Origin: Oscillospiraceae bacterium
Lineage (GTDB): Bacteria > Bacillota > Clostridia > Oscillospirales > CAG-272
Direction of reading: 5' to 3'
NCBI GenBank assembly: GCA_015065335.1
Contig: SVQM01000009.1
Coordinates: 1-36,261, forward strand
Length of the DNA stretch: 36,261 nucleotides
This document shows positions 25,937 to 32,622 of the stretch, one piece after another. How positions within the stretch are numbered: the first letter of the stretch is position 1; every line of letters begins with the position of its first letter. A program made the translations under genes and the position numbers. The notes under the pieces are model-generated. The model worked only from the letters and a program-made list of their open reading frames with translations. It made no database searches and was not told the origin of the DNA.

Positions 25937-27040
25937 TCAAAGCTCAATTTTGTGTCTTTCGTGGATCTTATATCTGTCGTTGAATACAATGTCAACGGAA
26001 TTTTCTGAGAAGATAAATCCGCCGCCGATGAAAGCTTGATCGGAATTATCCGGTATCGAAGCAATAACTCCGGGGCAGGGAAGCCCCATAACATCACATT
26101 CATCACCGGGCATATCAAGGGTAAGACAATGCTCGTGTCCGTGGATCATGATCTCGGGTTTTATATGTTCACCGACAAGGGAACACCACTTCGTATATAT
26201 GTCCTTTTCGATATTGAACGGTTCGGGGAAAGTACGATAAAATGGAACGTGGGATATTACGGCCTTATGAGTGATACCGTAGGAATCATATTCGTATGCT
26301 GCATTACGGATAACCTTTTCGATGAATTTCGTCTGTTTTTTACGGAATTCGTGACAGCAGACAGTATTGCCGTATTCCGGATGGGTATCGACCTTGTCCT
26401 CGCCGCAGTCAAGCACCATTCCCCAAAGTCCGCCGACACGGAACGTGAAATATGAGTTACCGTTATCGACAGGAGTGTGATCAGCAAGCTTTTCGGCAAA
26501 AATTCCGCGGGTGTCGTGATTACCTCGTGAGAAAACGGTGGGGATCTCACCTTTTGTAATACCTTCGATTATCTTGTAAATATTGTCAAAATTTTCAATA
26601 GCACCGCTGTCATTTGGGACATCACCGTTGAGTATCAGAAGATCAATTCTGCCTGCTTCAGCCTCAAAGAATTTAGCGGCACCTACAGGATTCTCAACAC
26701 TGTTGTGAGCATCAGCGATATGATATGCGGTAATGTTATTATCGGGAACGGGACGGAAGGAGAACTTGATTTCTTCAACATCACCTGTGTCGGAGTAATA
26801 CGGTTTGCGCTCGATCATTTTACGAAAACAGACAGTGTACTCCCCGGCATGATCAAGCTCCTCCATGGGAACAGTGATACGATGAGTGGTTACATCAGAT
26901 TTGATAATACCATTGCAGTCATCGTAGTAGAGCTCCTCACCGATCTTGACCCACATAAGGCAGGAAGATGTTACGGGAACCATTATTTGATATGTATTAC
27001 CTACGGCAAAAACAGCAGGTGTGGTTTTAAGAATGGACAT
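25937..27040 (-). CDS. Calcineurin-like metallophosphoesterase
   Basis: This 367-residue, apparently cytoplasmic protein has an N-terminal beta-sandwich-like part (~1-100) as in purple-acid-phosphatase-type enzymes, followed by the two-metal phosphoesterase domain. Metal ligands are visible: D110-x-H112, NGD (138-140), GNHD (173-176), ISHVPF and IHGHEH toward the C terminus. No signal peptide is seen. ATG at 27040 follows GGAGG at good spacing; the longer open frame up to 27322 is antisense read-through of the upstream gene region and lacks a ribosome site. It has its own consensus promoter. Substrate unknown. Confidence 0.88.
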   Translation of the reverse strand: MSILKTTPAVFAVGNTYQIMVPVTSSCLMWVKIGEELYYDDCNGIIKSDVTTHRITVPMEELDHAGEYTVCFRKMIERKPYYSDTGDVEEIKFSFRPVPDNNITAYHIADAHNSVENPVGAAKFFEAEAGRIDLLILNGDVPNDSGAIENFDNIYKIIEGITKGEIPTVFSRGNHDTRGIFAEKLADHTPVDNGNSYFTFRVGGLWGMVLDCGEDKVDTHPEYGNTVCCHEFRKKQTKFIEKVIRNAAYEYDSYGITHKAVISHVPFYRTFPEPFNIEKDIYTKWCSLVGEHIKPEIMIHGHEHCLTLDMPGDECDVMGLPCPGVIASIPDNSDQAFIGGGFIFSENSVDIVFNDRYKIHERHKIEL

Positions 27041-27067
27041 GATGTACCTCCTGATTATTATACTATA

Positions 27068-27096
27068 ATTATATACCCAAGGGGTCATCAAGTCAA
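27068..27096 (-). promoter_or_regulatory. Promoter for the metallophosphoesterase gene
   Basis: On the minus strand TTGACT (27096-27091) and TATAAT (27073-27068) with a 17-bp spacer, directly after the terminator of the upstream gene. Confidence 0.8.
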
Positions 27097-27131
27097 GAAA
27101 AAATACCATAGCCGAGTGGCTATGGTATTTT
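27096..27131 (-). terminator. Terminator of the zinc-ribbon membrane protein gene
   Basis: 14-bp arms (27100-27113 and 27118-27131), loop GAGT, followed on the minus strand by a run of T. Confidence 0.88.
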
Positions 27132-27140
27132 AAGAAAAAC

Positions 27141-27872
27141 TTAGAAATTGTTGTACATGGGTGCGGGAGCAGGCTTCTTCTCGATAACGAGGAGATCAAC
27201 AGCACCGATAATAGCATACAGGAACATTGCAACCCAAGTAGTCCAGTTAGCAGAAACGGAGATTTCAACACCGAAAACTGACTGACCGGAAACTGCATAA
27301 CAGATAATCTGGATAAGAGCAAAAGCTGCGCAAGCGAAGCCCATAATAAATACAGGGCTCTTACCGTTAAGGAACTTACCGAAAATCTGATCGTAGATAT
27401 TGATTCCTAAGAACTTAATAAAGTAAAGAACACCGAGGGCAACAACTGCAAGATTTGCAATGCCAAACAAAATGTTACCTACCAAAACAGCACCAAATCC
27501 TTCAGTACCTATAACATCGGAAACAGGACCTGAAGAAGACATTCCGGCTCCGGATACAGTTACATCATAAAGTCCGAAGAAGTTGATGATTGCAAGAACA
27601 AGTGAGATAACTGCCATACCCACAGCTACAAAGGGAAGGAACTGCTTGAGAGATGAGAGATTAAAGTTGCCGGGTACACCGTTTCCTCCGAAGCCTGTAC
27701 CGCCGAACTGGGGTCTCTGATTAAACTGCTGCTGATTTTGTCCGTACTGCTGGTTCTGAGCGAACTGAGGAGCGGACTGCTGCTGAGGAGTATCGGCTGA
27801 TGTCTTTGCTCCGCAAGCGGGACAAAAAGCACTGCCGTCAGCTACCTGAGCGCCACATTTTCCACAAAACAT
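27141..27872 (-). CDS. Zinc-ribbon membrane protein
   Basis: This 243-residue protein starts with a double-CxxC zinc ribbon (CGKCG at 3-7, CPACG at 18-22), then a Gln/Asn-rich low-complexity linker (~28-65), then four hydrophobic helices (~78-100, ~125-155, ~170-195, ~205-230). The ribbon plus linker should face the cytoplasm. Such proteins are common in Clostridia and their role is not defined. AGGAGG stands 8 bases before the ATG. Monocistronic with a strong terminator. Confidence 0.8.
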   Translation of the reverse strand: MFCGKCGAQVADGSAFCPACGAKTSADTPQQQSAPQFAQNQQYGQNQQQFNQRPQFGGTGFGGNGVPGNFNLSSLKQFLPFVAVGMAVISLVLAIINFFGLYDVTVSGAGMSSSGPVSDVIGTEGFGAVLVGNILFGIANLAVVALGVLYFIKFLGINIYDQIFGKFLNGKSPVFIMGFACAAFALIQIICYAVSGQSVFGVEISVSANWTTWVAMFLYAIIGAVDLLVIEKKPAPAPMYNNF

Positions 27873-28200
27873 GGTGAAAACCTCCTAAAATATTGTTATC
27901 TAAATTATACTTCAATTAGCTGTGTTTGTCAACAAAAAATACGTATTTTGTTAAATCTTTTGATTATTGTTCCGGTTGGTACACAGTGGTTTATAATGAG
28001 TAATATTACTGCTTGAAAAACGGTAAAAAAAGAAATACAGCAGAATGTACTGCAAATGTATCACTTTTGCTTTGCAAAACCGATGGGTCCGATAGATATG
28101 CCAACACAAAACAAAGAAGGCACGCTGTTGCGTACCTTCTTTTTTGCGAAAGAGCGACTAAAAGTAGTATAAACAGAGGTAAAAACGACCAAAAGTAATG
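27873..28200. other. Intergenic region with a possible small transcript
   Basis: No convincing gene is seen. A TATAAT at 27992-27997 with a poor -35, an internal TTTTGC/GCAAAA mini-hairpin near 28073, and a terminator at 28114-28145 outline a possible ~140-base RNA. The open frame at 28013-28198 lacks a ribosome site and crosses the terminator. The words CGACTAAAAGTA and CGACCAAAAGTA recur between 28155 and 28196. Confidence 0.3.
28114..28145. terminator. Terminator downstream of the four-helix-bundle cassette
   Basis: 12-base arms (28114-28125, 28130-28141) with one mismatch and loop TGTT, followed by T on the plus strand; the minus side is also T-rich, so it may serve both directions. Confidence 0.75.
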
Positions 28201-28440
28201 TTATTTTGTTTTACTTTGCATGACGATAGTCAACACTATTGATATAACAAAAGAAAAGCCAAGATACAATAAGAACGGCAAATCCATAATTTTTTCCAAA
28301 AAAGAATTGAAGCCGTCAAATACGCAATCAATAGTAACTGCTATTACATTGCAGAGACAAAATCCGACGAACAGTGTTCCAAAAAATTCAAGGAACAAAA
28401 CGAATAGACCTAACCGTTTCTTATGTTTCTCGTTTTTCAT
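28201..28440 (-). CDS. Small two-helix membrane protein
   Basis: This 79-residue protein is basic at the N terminus (MKNEKHKKR) with two hydrophobic helices (~10-38 and ~52-74) separated by an acidic loop. I do not recognise a family. AAAGGAG lies 6-7 bases before the ATG, and the start overlaps the stop of the four-helix-bundle gene (ATGA), so the two are translationally coupled and probably functionally linked. Confidence 0.65.
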   Translation of the reverse strand: MKNEKHKKRLGLFVLFLEFFGTLFVGFCLCNVIAVTIDCVFDGFNSFLEKIMDLPFLLYLGFSFVISIVLTIVMQSKTK

Positions 28441-28787
28441 TTGTACTCCTTTGCTGTCTTGCAGGAAGCAATCAAAAGCCTACGAATATTACCGCAAAGT
28501 TTCTCCGCACATTGATATGTAGCCGTATCTATTCTCTGGGTTTCACACATCAATTTCAACCAATAACTAGTTTCATTTGATTCTTTCAATGCGATTTCTA
28601 ATTTTGCCACAAAATCCTTCTTGCTCTGTGCGTATTGGGCTTCATAAATATTCGCACCAACCGATGTGCCTGCTCTTGCAAGTTGATCGGTCATATAAGC
28701 ACTTTTCGGTGCGGTTACACCGTCAACAAGATTAACAATCGCAACCGCAAATTCAAAAGATAAGTCAAGCAATTTGTTTTCGGACAT
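28437..28787 (-). CDS. Four-helix-bundle protein (S23/IVP family)
   Basis: This 116-residue protein is of the family first seen encoded in 23S rRNA intervening sequences (PF05635), related in fold to the Avd proteins of diversity-generating retroelements. Landmarks: LLDLSFEFAVAIVNLV, DQLARAGTSVGANIYEAQYAQS and a segment IALKESNETSYWLKLM that fit the conserved family pattern. ATG at 28787 follows GAAGG; the longer open frame to 28937 runs through the hairpin array. The promoter (28810-28838) has a -35 that overlaps the edge of the hairpin element. No 23S rRNA, reverse transcriptase or template repeat is in the window. Confidence 0.85.
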   Translation of the reverse strand: MSENKLLDLSFEFAVAIVNLVDGVTAPKSAYMTDQLARAGTSVGANIYEAQYAQSKKDFVAKLEIALKESNETSYWLKLMCETQRIDTATYQCAEKLCGNIRRLLIASCKTAKEYK

Positions 28788-28809
28788 AAAAGCACCTTCT
28801 TTCGTCAAG

Positions 28810-28838
28810 ATTATACCATAAGATGCTGCACTTTTCAA
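28810..28838 (-). promoter_or_regulatory. Promoter of the four-helix-bundle cassette
   Basis: On the minus strand TTGAAA (28838-28833) and extended -10 TGGTATAAT (-10 at 28815-28810) with a 17-bp spacer. The -35 overlaps the left inverted repeat of the hairpin element by three bases. Confidence 0.75.
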
Positions 28839-29008
28839 TGATATATCGCTGACGCGATATGATATACGGCGTTGCCGTATGATATATTTGCGCTGCAAAT
28901 ATGATATAATATCCGTTCCTCCATATGCCGAAGGCATATATCATCGCACGACAGTGCGATATCATATCGAAGATATATCACCCGTTCTGACAGGAACGGA
29001 TATCATTG
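28836..29008. repeat. 173-bp array of six different hairpins bounded by inverted repeats
   Basis: The ends are CAATGATAT (28836-28844) and ATATCATTG (29000-29008). Inside are six hairpins with 5-8 bp stems and 3-4 base loops: 28843-28860, 28864-28880, 28884-28902, 28923-28939, 28943-28960, 28964-28976. Stem sequences all differ, but spacers are GAT in the left half and ATC in the right half. Hairpins 4-6 are enclosed by 12-bp arms ATATCCGTTCCT (28909-28920) and AGGAACGGATAT (28992-29003). Confidence 0.88.
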
Positions 29009-29050
29009 TAAAAACCCTCTTTTGTCAGGTAGACAAAAGAGGGTTTTTAC
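29008..29050 (-). terminator. Terminator of the tRNA gene
   Basis: Perfect 19-bp arms (29008-29026 and 29032-29050), loop of five, with a T-run in the descending arm on the minus strand, two bases after the tRNA CCA end. Confidence 0.88.
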
Positions 29051-29051
29051 A

Positions 29052-29076
29052 TGGCGCAGGGAGTGGGATTCGAACC
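29052..29076 (-). other. tRNA 3'-end fragment, probable integration attachment site
   Basis: Read on the minus strand this is GGTTCGAATCCCACTCCCTGCGCCA without interruption in the DNA: TTCGAAT T-loop, T-stem, acceptor 3' strand, discriminator G and CCA. The bases beyond 29076 do not continue a tRNA; the T-stem 5' side (GTAGG) already has one mismatch. So only the 3' end duplicated by integration is here, and the intact tRNA should be at the other end of the element, beyond the window. The amino acid cannot be assigned. Confidence 0.8.
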
Positions 29077-29081
29077 TACTT

Positions 29082-30152
29082 CTACACCTCTATAATTCCT
29101 GTATTTATTGGTATTTCATCTTCTTTGGTATGTATTTTGGTATGCATGAGATTAGAAAAGTAATCATCAATGGTATTTGCAACCTTAATTTCTTCGGCTG
29201 CGAAGGTTTGCTGATAGCGTTTAGACAATGTTGTTCCGTTAGCCCACCCACCTCTTGTTTGTGCATATCGGTCGGGGATTCCCAGCATCACCATTATGGA
29301 AGCATTTGCATGACGGAGATCGTGAAATCTGCAATGAGGGATGTTGTTGTCTCGGAGCATCTTTACAAATGCATCAGTTATCTTTTTGCCGGGACAATCC
29401 ACGATATACTGTGAGTCTTTGGGAGTTGCGTCGATAAGGTTTTTTATGTACTGGGGGAGAGGAATTTTACGTATGGATGAGTATGTCTTTGTTCCTTTTT
29501 CCACGATGCCGTTCTCGGAATATACTCTTGCGTTACGGACATAAATATAATCTTCGAACACGTCTTCCCATTTGAGTCCTATTATCTCAGATTGGCGAAG
29601 AGACATCCACGCTGAGAGAAGTATCGGGAGTTCAAGCCATGTTCCTTTGGCTGCATCCATGATCTGTTTCAGATGATCACCATCGGGTGTAGCATATTCT
29701 ATCGGACGCTCTGTAGGTAATGTTACTTTCGGAGTAAAGTCGGGGCGATAGAACTGTATACCGAGTATAACAAGTCCGTATGCGTTCTTCACCATTTTTG
29801 CAGAACGTTCGGAGGATTCTTTGTTAATGGCTTTCTGCAGTATTATTGTTGATACATCTGAGACCTTATAGTCCATTAAATTTTGGAATCTGTTACGTCG
29901 GTAACTTTTATACGAGCGCAGTGTAGATGGAGAAAGCACGTTTGATTTTGCGGCGATATAATCATCGATAGCTTCGCCTATAGTGATCCTACCCGGATCA
30001 CTTTTTTCTTTTTTGTCGAATTTATACTGTAATGCGAGCAGATCCGCCTCGGATGCTGTCTCGGCATAGAACACTTTATATTTACGCTTACCGCCCAAGG
30101 TACCGAGAAACACGGTGGACTTGTAGCGTCCTTTACTGACCTTTGTTGCCAT
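29082..30152 (-). CDS. Tyrosine-recombinase integrase
   Basis: This 356-residue phage-type integrase mediates site-specific recombination at the tRNA. It has an N-terminal AP2-like arm-binding part (~1-50), a SAM-like core-binding domain (~57-150) and the catalytic domain (~160-330) with R186 (SLRQSE), K222, H277-x-x-R280 (HDLRH), W303 in place of the second His, and nucleophile Y313. ATG at 30152 is chosen because AAGGAG lies 7-8 bases upstream; a TTG six codons earlier overlaps that site. Its stop codon is six bases from the attachment site, the usual arrangement. Confidence 0.95.
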   Translation of the reverse strand: MATKVSKGRYKSTVFLGTLGGKRKYKVFYAETASEADLLALQYKFDKKEKSDPGRITIGEAIDDYIAAKSNVLSPSTLRSYKSYRRNRFQNLMDYKVSDVSTIILQKAINKESSERSAKMVKNAYGLVILGIQFYRPDFTPKVTLPTERPIEYATPDGDHLKQIMDAAKGTWLELPILLSAWMSLRQSEIIGLKWEDVFEDYIYVRNARVYSENGIVEKGTKTYSSIRKIPLPQYIKNLIDATPKDSQYIVDCPGKKITDAFVKMLRDNNIPHCRFHDLRHANASIMVMLGIPDRYAQTRGGWANGTTLSKRYQQTFAAEEIKVANTIDDYFSNLMHTKIHTKEDEIPINTGIIEV

Positions 30153-30227
30153 AGGTTGTCTCCTTCCCAAAATTTACTTGATGACAAAATCTTCCTTCGC
30201 CTTTATCATATAAGCGGAGGTGATTCT

Positions 30228-30296
30228 ATGAATTACAAAGATTATAAAAAGTCACGTGATGCGGCGTGGCAGATCCTGCTCGATCTTGGTGTTTGA
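30228..30296 (+). pseudogene. Truncated duplicate of the ImmA-like gene start
   Basis: A 22-codon ORF (MNYKDYKKSRDAAWQILLDL...) matches the first 22 codons of the ImmA-like gene downstream (MQYENYTNARDLAWQILIEQ...) and even keeps the GCGGAGGTGATT ribosome region. It ends at TGA where the intact gene continues. It is best read as the remnant of a tandem duplication, though it could still be translated as a short peptide. Confidence 0.75.
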
Positions 30297-30316
30297 AAAT
30301 TGCATGGTGACAACCG

Positions 30317-30346
30317 CCTCCGTATTTTATACTATATATACGGAGG
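30317..30346 (+). promoter_or_regulatory. Inverted repeat that can cover the ImmA ribosome site
   Basis: CCTCCGTAT (30317-30325) pairs perfectly with ATACGGAGG (30338-30346), and the right arm contains the GGAGG used by the ImmA-like gene. Confidence 0.5.
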
Positions 30347-30354
30347 TGATTGCA

Positions 30355-30945
30355 ATGCAATACGAAAATTATACCAATGCCAGAGATCTCGCCTGGCAAA
30401 TCTTGATTGAACAAAACATTTGTGAGTTACCAGTAAATGTCGATTTCATCTGCGAAAAAATGGGCATACCTATTGTGCCGTTATCGACATTGATCTCGAT
30501 TACAGAGACGTATTCTCTATCTTCCGAGGAATTACAAAGCGGTAGTGTAATGATAATAGATAATAACGCTATCATCTTCGTTTCAGAAGAAGAGTCAATA
30601 GAACGAAAACGATTTACAATAGCTCACGAACTGGGGCATTATCTGCTAAAACATGCTCAAAGATTTGAAGATTTAGAAGAAGTAAAAAGTGAAAAAGAAA
30701 AAATATTTGAACGAGAAGCGAATGTATTTGCATCGCGTCTCTTAGCACCAGCGTGTGTTCTTTGGGGATGCGGTGTGAACTCCGCCATAGACATTGCTGA
30801 TTTATGTCAAATATCAAAAGAAGCAGCACAGTATCGATGGGAACGAATGAAACTTATAAAAGAGAGGGGAAAATTTTTAGCACACCCATTGGAAAAGAAA
30901 GTGTATGAACAATTTTTGCCCTACATAAAATCTCACAAAAAATAA
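30355..30945 (+). CDS. ImmA/IrrE-family metallopeptidase
   Basis: This 196-residue zinc protease has the HExxH motif at 91-95 (HELGHYLLKH) and a downstream third-ligand region, EREANVFASRLLAP. In ICEBs1 the ImmA protease cleaves the element repressor ImmR on induction; the two XRE repressors next door are candidate targets. ATG at 30355 follows CGGAGG; a longer frame start at 30256 lies in the remnant copy. It is convergent with the adjacent XRE gene rather than co-directional with it, which differs from the usual immR-immA operon. Confidence 0.9.
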   Translation: MQYENYTNARDLAWQILIEQNICELPVNVDFICEKMGIPIVPLSTLISITETYSLSSEELQSGSVMIIDNNAIIFVSEEESIERKRFTIAHELGHYLLKHAQRFEDLEEVKSEKEKIFEREANVFASRLLAPACVLWGCGVNSAIDIADLCQISKEAAQYRWERMKLIKERGKFLAHPLEKKVYEQFLPYIKSHKK

Positions 30946-30954
30946 CTGCAATAA

Positions 30955-31449
30955 TTATTTTTTGTTACAAGTTTGATTTATCACGGTTAAAATATCGTTT
31001 TTAGTTTCTTCGGGTATTTGTGTTCTTATTAGAACACCGTTACGATTAAATACAGCTATCATGTTACCATCTTCTTGGTAGTCATACTCAACTCTATGCA
31101 CTGATTTATATGAATCAGGAATGCTTTGAGAAATACTAATATATTCATCTATCTTTTCTTCTGGAACCCCGTTGTGTTGGAATATAGCGAGACGATTTTC
31201 TGCTGTTTTTTCTTTATCATAATCTTCGAATATTGAAGGGCTCCAAGGGGTGAGCCAGATAAAAAGATATTTTTCTCGTACATTGAGAATAATAGAGAGA
31301 GCTTTTAGATAATCACCGTTTGGTATTTCTGTTCCTTTTTCCCAAGAGATCAATGTGGAGACGGGTACGCCTATGCGGTCTGCTAATTCTTTTTGAGTCA
31401 TATTGCATCTTTCTCTGAAATATGCGATAGCTTTTCTACGCTTATACAT
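30955..31449 (-). CDS. XRE-family regulator with C-terminal extension
   Basis: This 164-residue protein has an N-terminal HTH (~5-60; MTQKELADRIGVPVSTLISWEKG) and a ~100-residue C-terminal region that lacks a LexA-type Ser/Lys protease signature. The C-terminal part may be the region recognised by the ImmA-like protease, by analogy only. AGAGGA precedes the ATG. It is transcribed leftward after the shorter repressor at 31485-31838. Confidence 0.82.
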   Translation of the reverse strand: MYKRRKAIAYFRERCNMTQKELADRIGVPVSTLISWEKGTEIPNGDYLKALSIILNVREKYLFIWLTPWSPSIFEDYDKEKTAENRLAIFQHNGVPEEKIDEYISISQSIPDSYKSVHRVEYDYQEDGNMIAVFNRNGVLIRTQIPEETKNDILTVINQTCNKK

Positions 31450-31484
31450 AATTATTTCCTCTTTCTGATAACTTAATAAAACTA

Positions 31485-31838
31485 TTAATCGCTCGATTCG
31501 TTGTCAAGAGCTTCGAGCATTCCCTTTATAAGATCAATACCTTTGTCCGAGAGGTGCATCTTTATTGCCTTACCGTCTCGACCGCAAATTATTACGGTAT
31601 TTTCATCAATCCCTTCGTCTGATTGGACGGAGGGTTTTTTTTCTTCTGTTCTTCCAAGAAGATAATCCACGGATACGTCGAAATATTCTGCGATTTTTTC
31701 AATAATATCTGCTTTAGGCAATCTTATTCCGCTTTCCCAATTGCCGACTGCCGATTGGCTAACACCAAAGTCACGAGCAAAGGTGTATTGAGATAAACCT
31801 TTGGATTCTCGTAATTCTTTTAACTTTATACGAAACAT
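31485..31838 (-). CDS. CI/ImmR-like repressor
   Basis: This 117-residue protein has a clear lambda-repressor-type HTH (~1-62; LSQYTFARDFGVSQSAVGNWESG, ending FDVSVDYLLG) and a short acidic C-terminal dimerisation-type tail. It is the first leftward gene from the divergent control region and so probably the main repressor of the rightward early operon, by the usual logic of such switches. The ribosome site is a G-rich AAGGGGG. Confidence 0.85.
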   Translation of the reverse strand: MFRIKLKELRESKGLSQYTFARDFGVSQSAVGNWESGIRLPKADIIEKIAEYFDVSVDYLLGRTEEKKPSVQSDEGIDENTVIICGRDGKAIKMHLSDKGIDLIKGMLEALDNESSD

Positions 31839-31919
31839 AAATATTCGCCCCCTTTATATTTATATTTAATCACGCTTTGAAATAAATTACAATACGAAAT
31901 CAAAATAAAATCACAAAAA

Positions 31920-31976
31920 GTGTTGACAAACACATAAGAAGGTGTTATAATCACAGCGTAAACACATTCCGTGTTT
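31920..31976 (+). promoter_or_regulatory. Divergent control region: early promoter with two operator-like repeats
   Basis: TTGACA (31923-31928) and TATAAT (31946-31951), 17-bp spacer, form a consensus rightward promoter. GTGTT-GACA-AACAC (31920-31933) covers the -35, and AAACAC-ATTCC-GTGTTT (31960-31976) lies just downstream of the start. The shared GTGTT half-site suggests binding by the adjacent repressor or Cro-like protein. Confidence 0.7.
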
Positions 31977-31995
31977 GCGGAAAGGAGGTACGCGG

Positions 31996-32202
31996 ATGCG
32001 AGAATGGCTCTGCGGTATTAGAAAAAAACAAGGTAAATCGCAGTATGTTGTAGCTCGAGAAATTGGCGTTTCTCAAAGTTATTATGCTGCGATTGAACTT
32101 GGAACGAGAGGAAATCCATTAAATGTGGATGTAGCAAAAAAAATCGCCGCCAACCTTGGGTTCGATTGGCAGCGATTTTATGAAGATGATGAAGGAGGGT
32201 GA
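31996..32202 (+). CDS. Cro-like HTH protein
   Basis: This 68-residue protein consists almost entirely of an XRE-type HTH (KSQYVVAREIGVSQSYYAAIELG). It is the first gene of the rightward operon, the position of Cro. ATG at 31996 is chosen because AGGAGG lies 7 bases upstream; the TTG at 31975 is upstream of that site and overlaps the operator. Confidence 0.82.
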   Translation: MREWLCGIRKKQGKSQYVVAREIGVSQSYYAAIELGTRGNPLNVDVAKKIAANLGFDWQRFYEDDEGG

Positions 32203-32207
32203 GATGA

Positions 32208-32438
32208 TTGATTAAAGCTGCAAGAAAAGAAAAAAAGCTGACTCAAGAGCAACTTGCAAGGGGAGTAGGGGTAAGTAGAAGCACAGTAGCAATGTGGGAA
32301 ACGAATCAGGCTACTCCTCGCGCAGCGACACTCTTGAAACTCGCAGACTTGTTTGGCTGCACCGTGGACGAGCTGCTCAGAGAAGGAGGTGGAGTGAGTG
32401 GATCCGCTGAAGAAGAAGCTGGAGTACAAGTATTTTAA
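32208..32438 (+). CDS. Small XRE-family HTH protein
   Basis: This 76-residue protein is an HTH (KLTQEQLARGVGVSRSTVAMWETN, ending CTVDELL) with a short tail. The start is TTG at 32208 after GGAGGG; no ATG is in frame. Five bases after the preceding gene, overlapping the next small ORF by ~40 bases. Confidence 0.72.
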   Translation: MIKAARKEKKLTQEQLARGVGVSRSTVAMWETNQATPRAATLLKLADLFGCTVDELLREGGGVSGSAEEEAGVQVF

Positions 32439-32622
32439 CGAAGATATTATTAAGTATCTTCCAACCGATGAGGAGGCTGTCATAGAGAGTTATCCCTTTT
32501 TCAGAGAAGGAGGTGGAGAGAGGGGTGGAAACGAAGGATACGCTTGCTTTTCTAAAGAGGTTAAAAGAAAAACGCTGCACTTCCGGCAAAGTGGTGAGTG
32601 CCGAAAAGCGCAGACGTTTTAG
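32398..32622 (+). CDS. Small hypothetical protein
   Basis: A 74-codon ORF starting with GTG, 8 bases after AGGAGG. The first ~45 residues are acidic (YFNEDIIKYLPTDEEAVIE) and plausible; the C-terminal third overlaps another ORF with its own ribosome site, so the reading could be partly spurious. No family recognised. Confidence 0.4.
   Translation: MDPLKKKLEYKYFNEDIIKYLPTDEEAVIESYPFFREGGGERGGNEGYACFSKEVKRKTLHFRQSGECRKAQTF

Noticed and set aside
26937-27322. Longer N terminus for the metallophosphoesterase (start at 27322)
   Set aside because: It would overlap the zinc-ribbon gene and its terminator; the ATG at 27040 has a GGAGG site and its own promoter.
28013-28198. 61-codon ORF in the 27.9-28.2 kb gap
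   Set aside because: It has no ribosome site and crosses a terminator hairpin.
28836-29008. CRISPR array
   Set aside because: The units are hairpins with differing stems and 3-base spacers, not direct repeats with unique spacers, and no cas genes are present.
28437-29008. Diversity-generating retroelement, because the protein is Avd-like
   Set aside because: No reverse transcriptase and no template/variable repeat pair are seen in the window.
29052-29076. Complete tRNA gene
   Set aside because: Only the T-loop to CCA part is present; the 5' two-thirds are replaced by integrase sequence.
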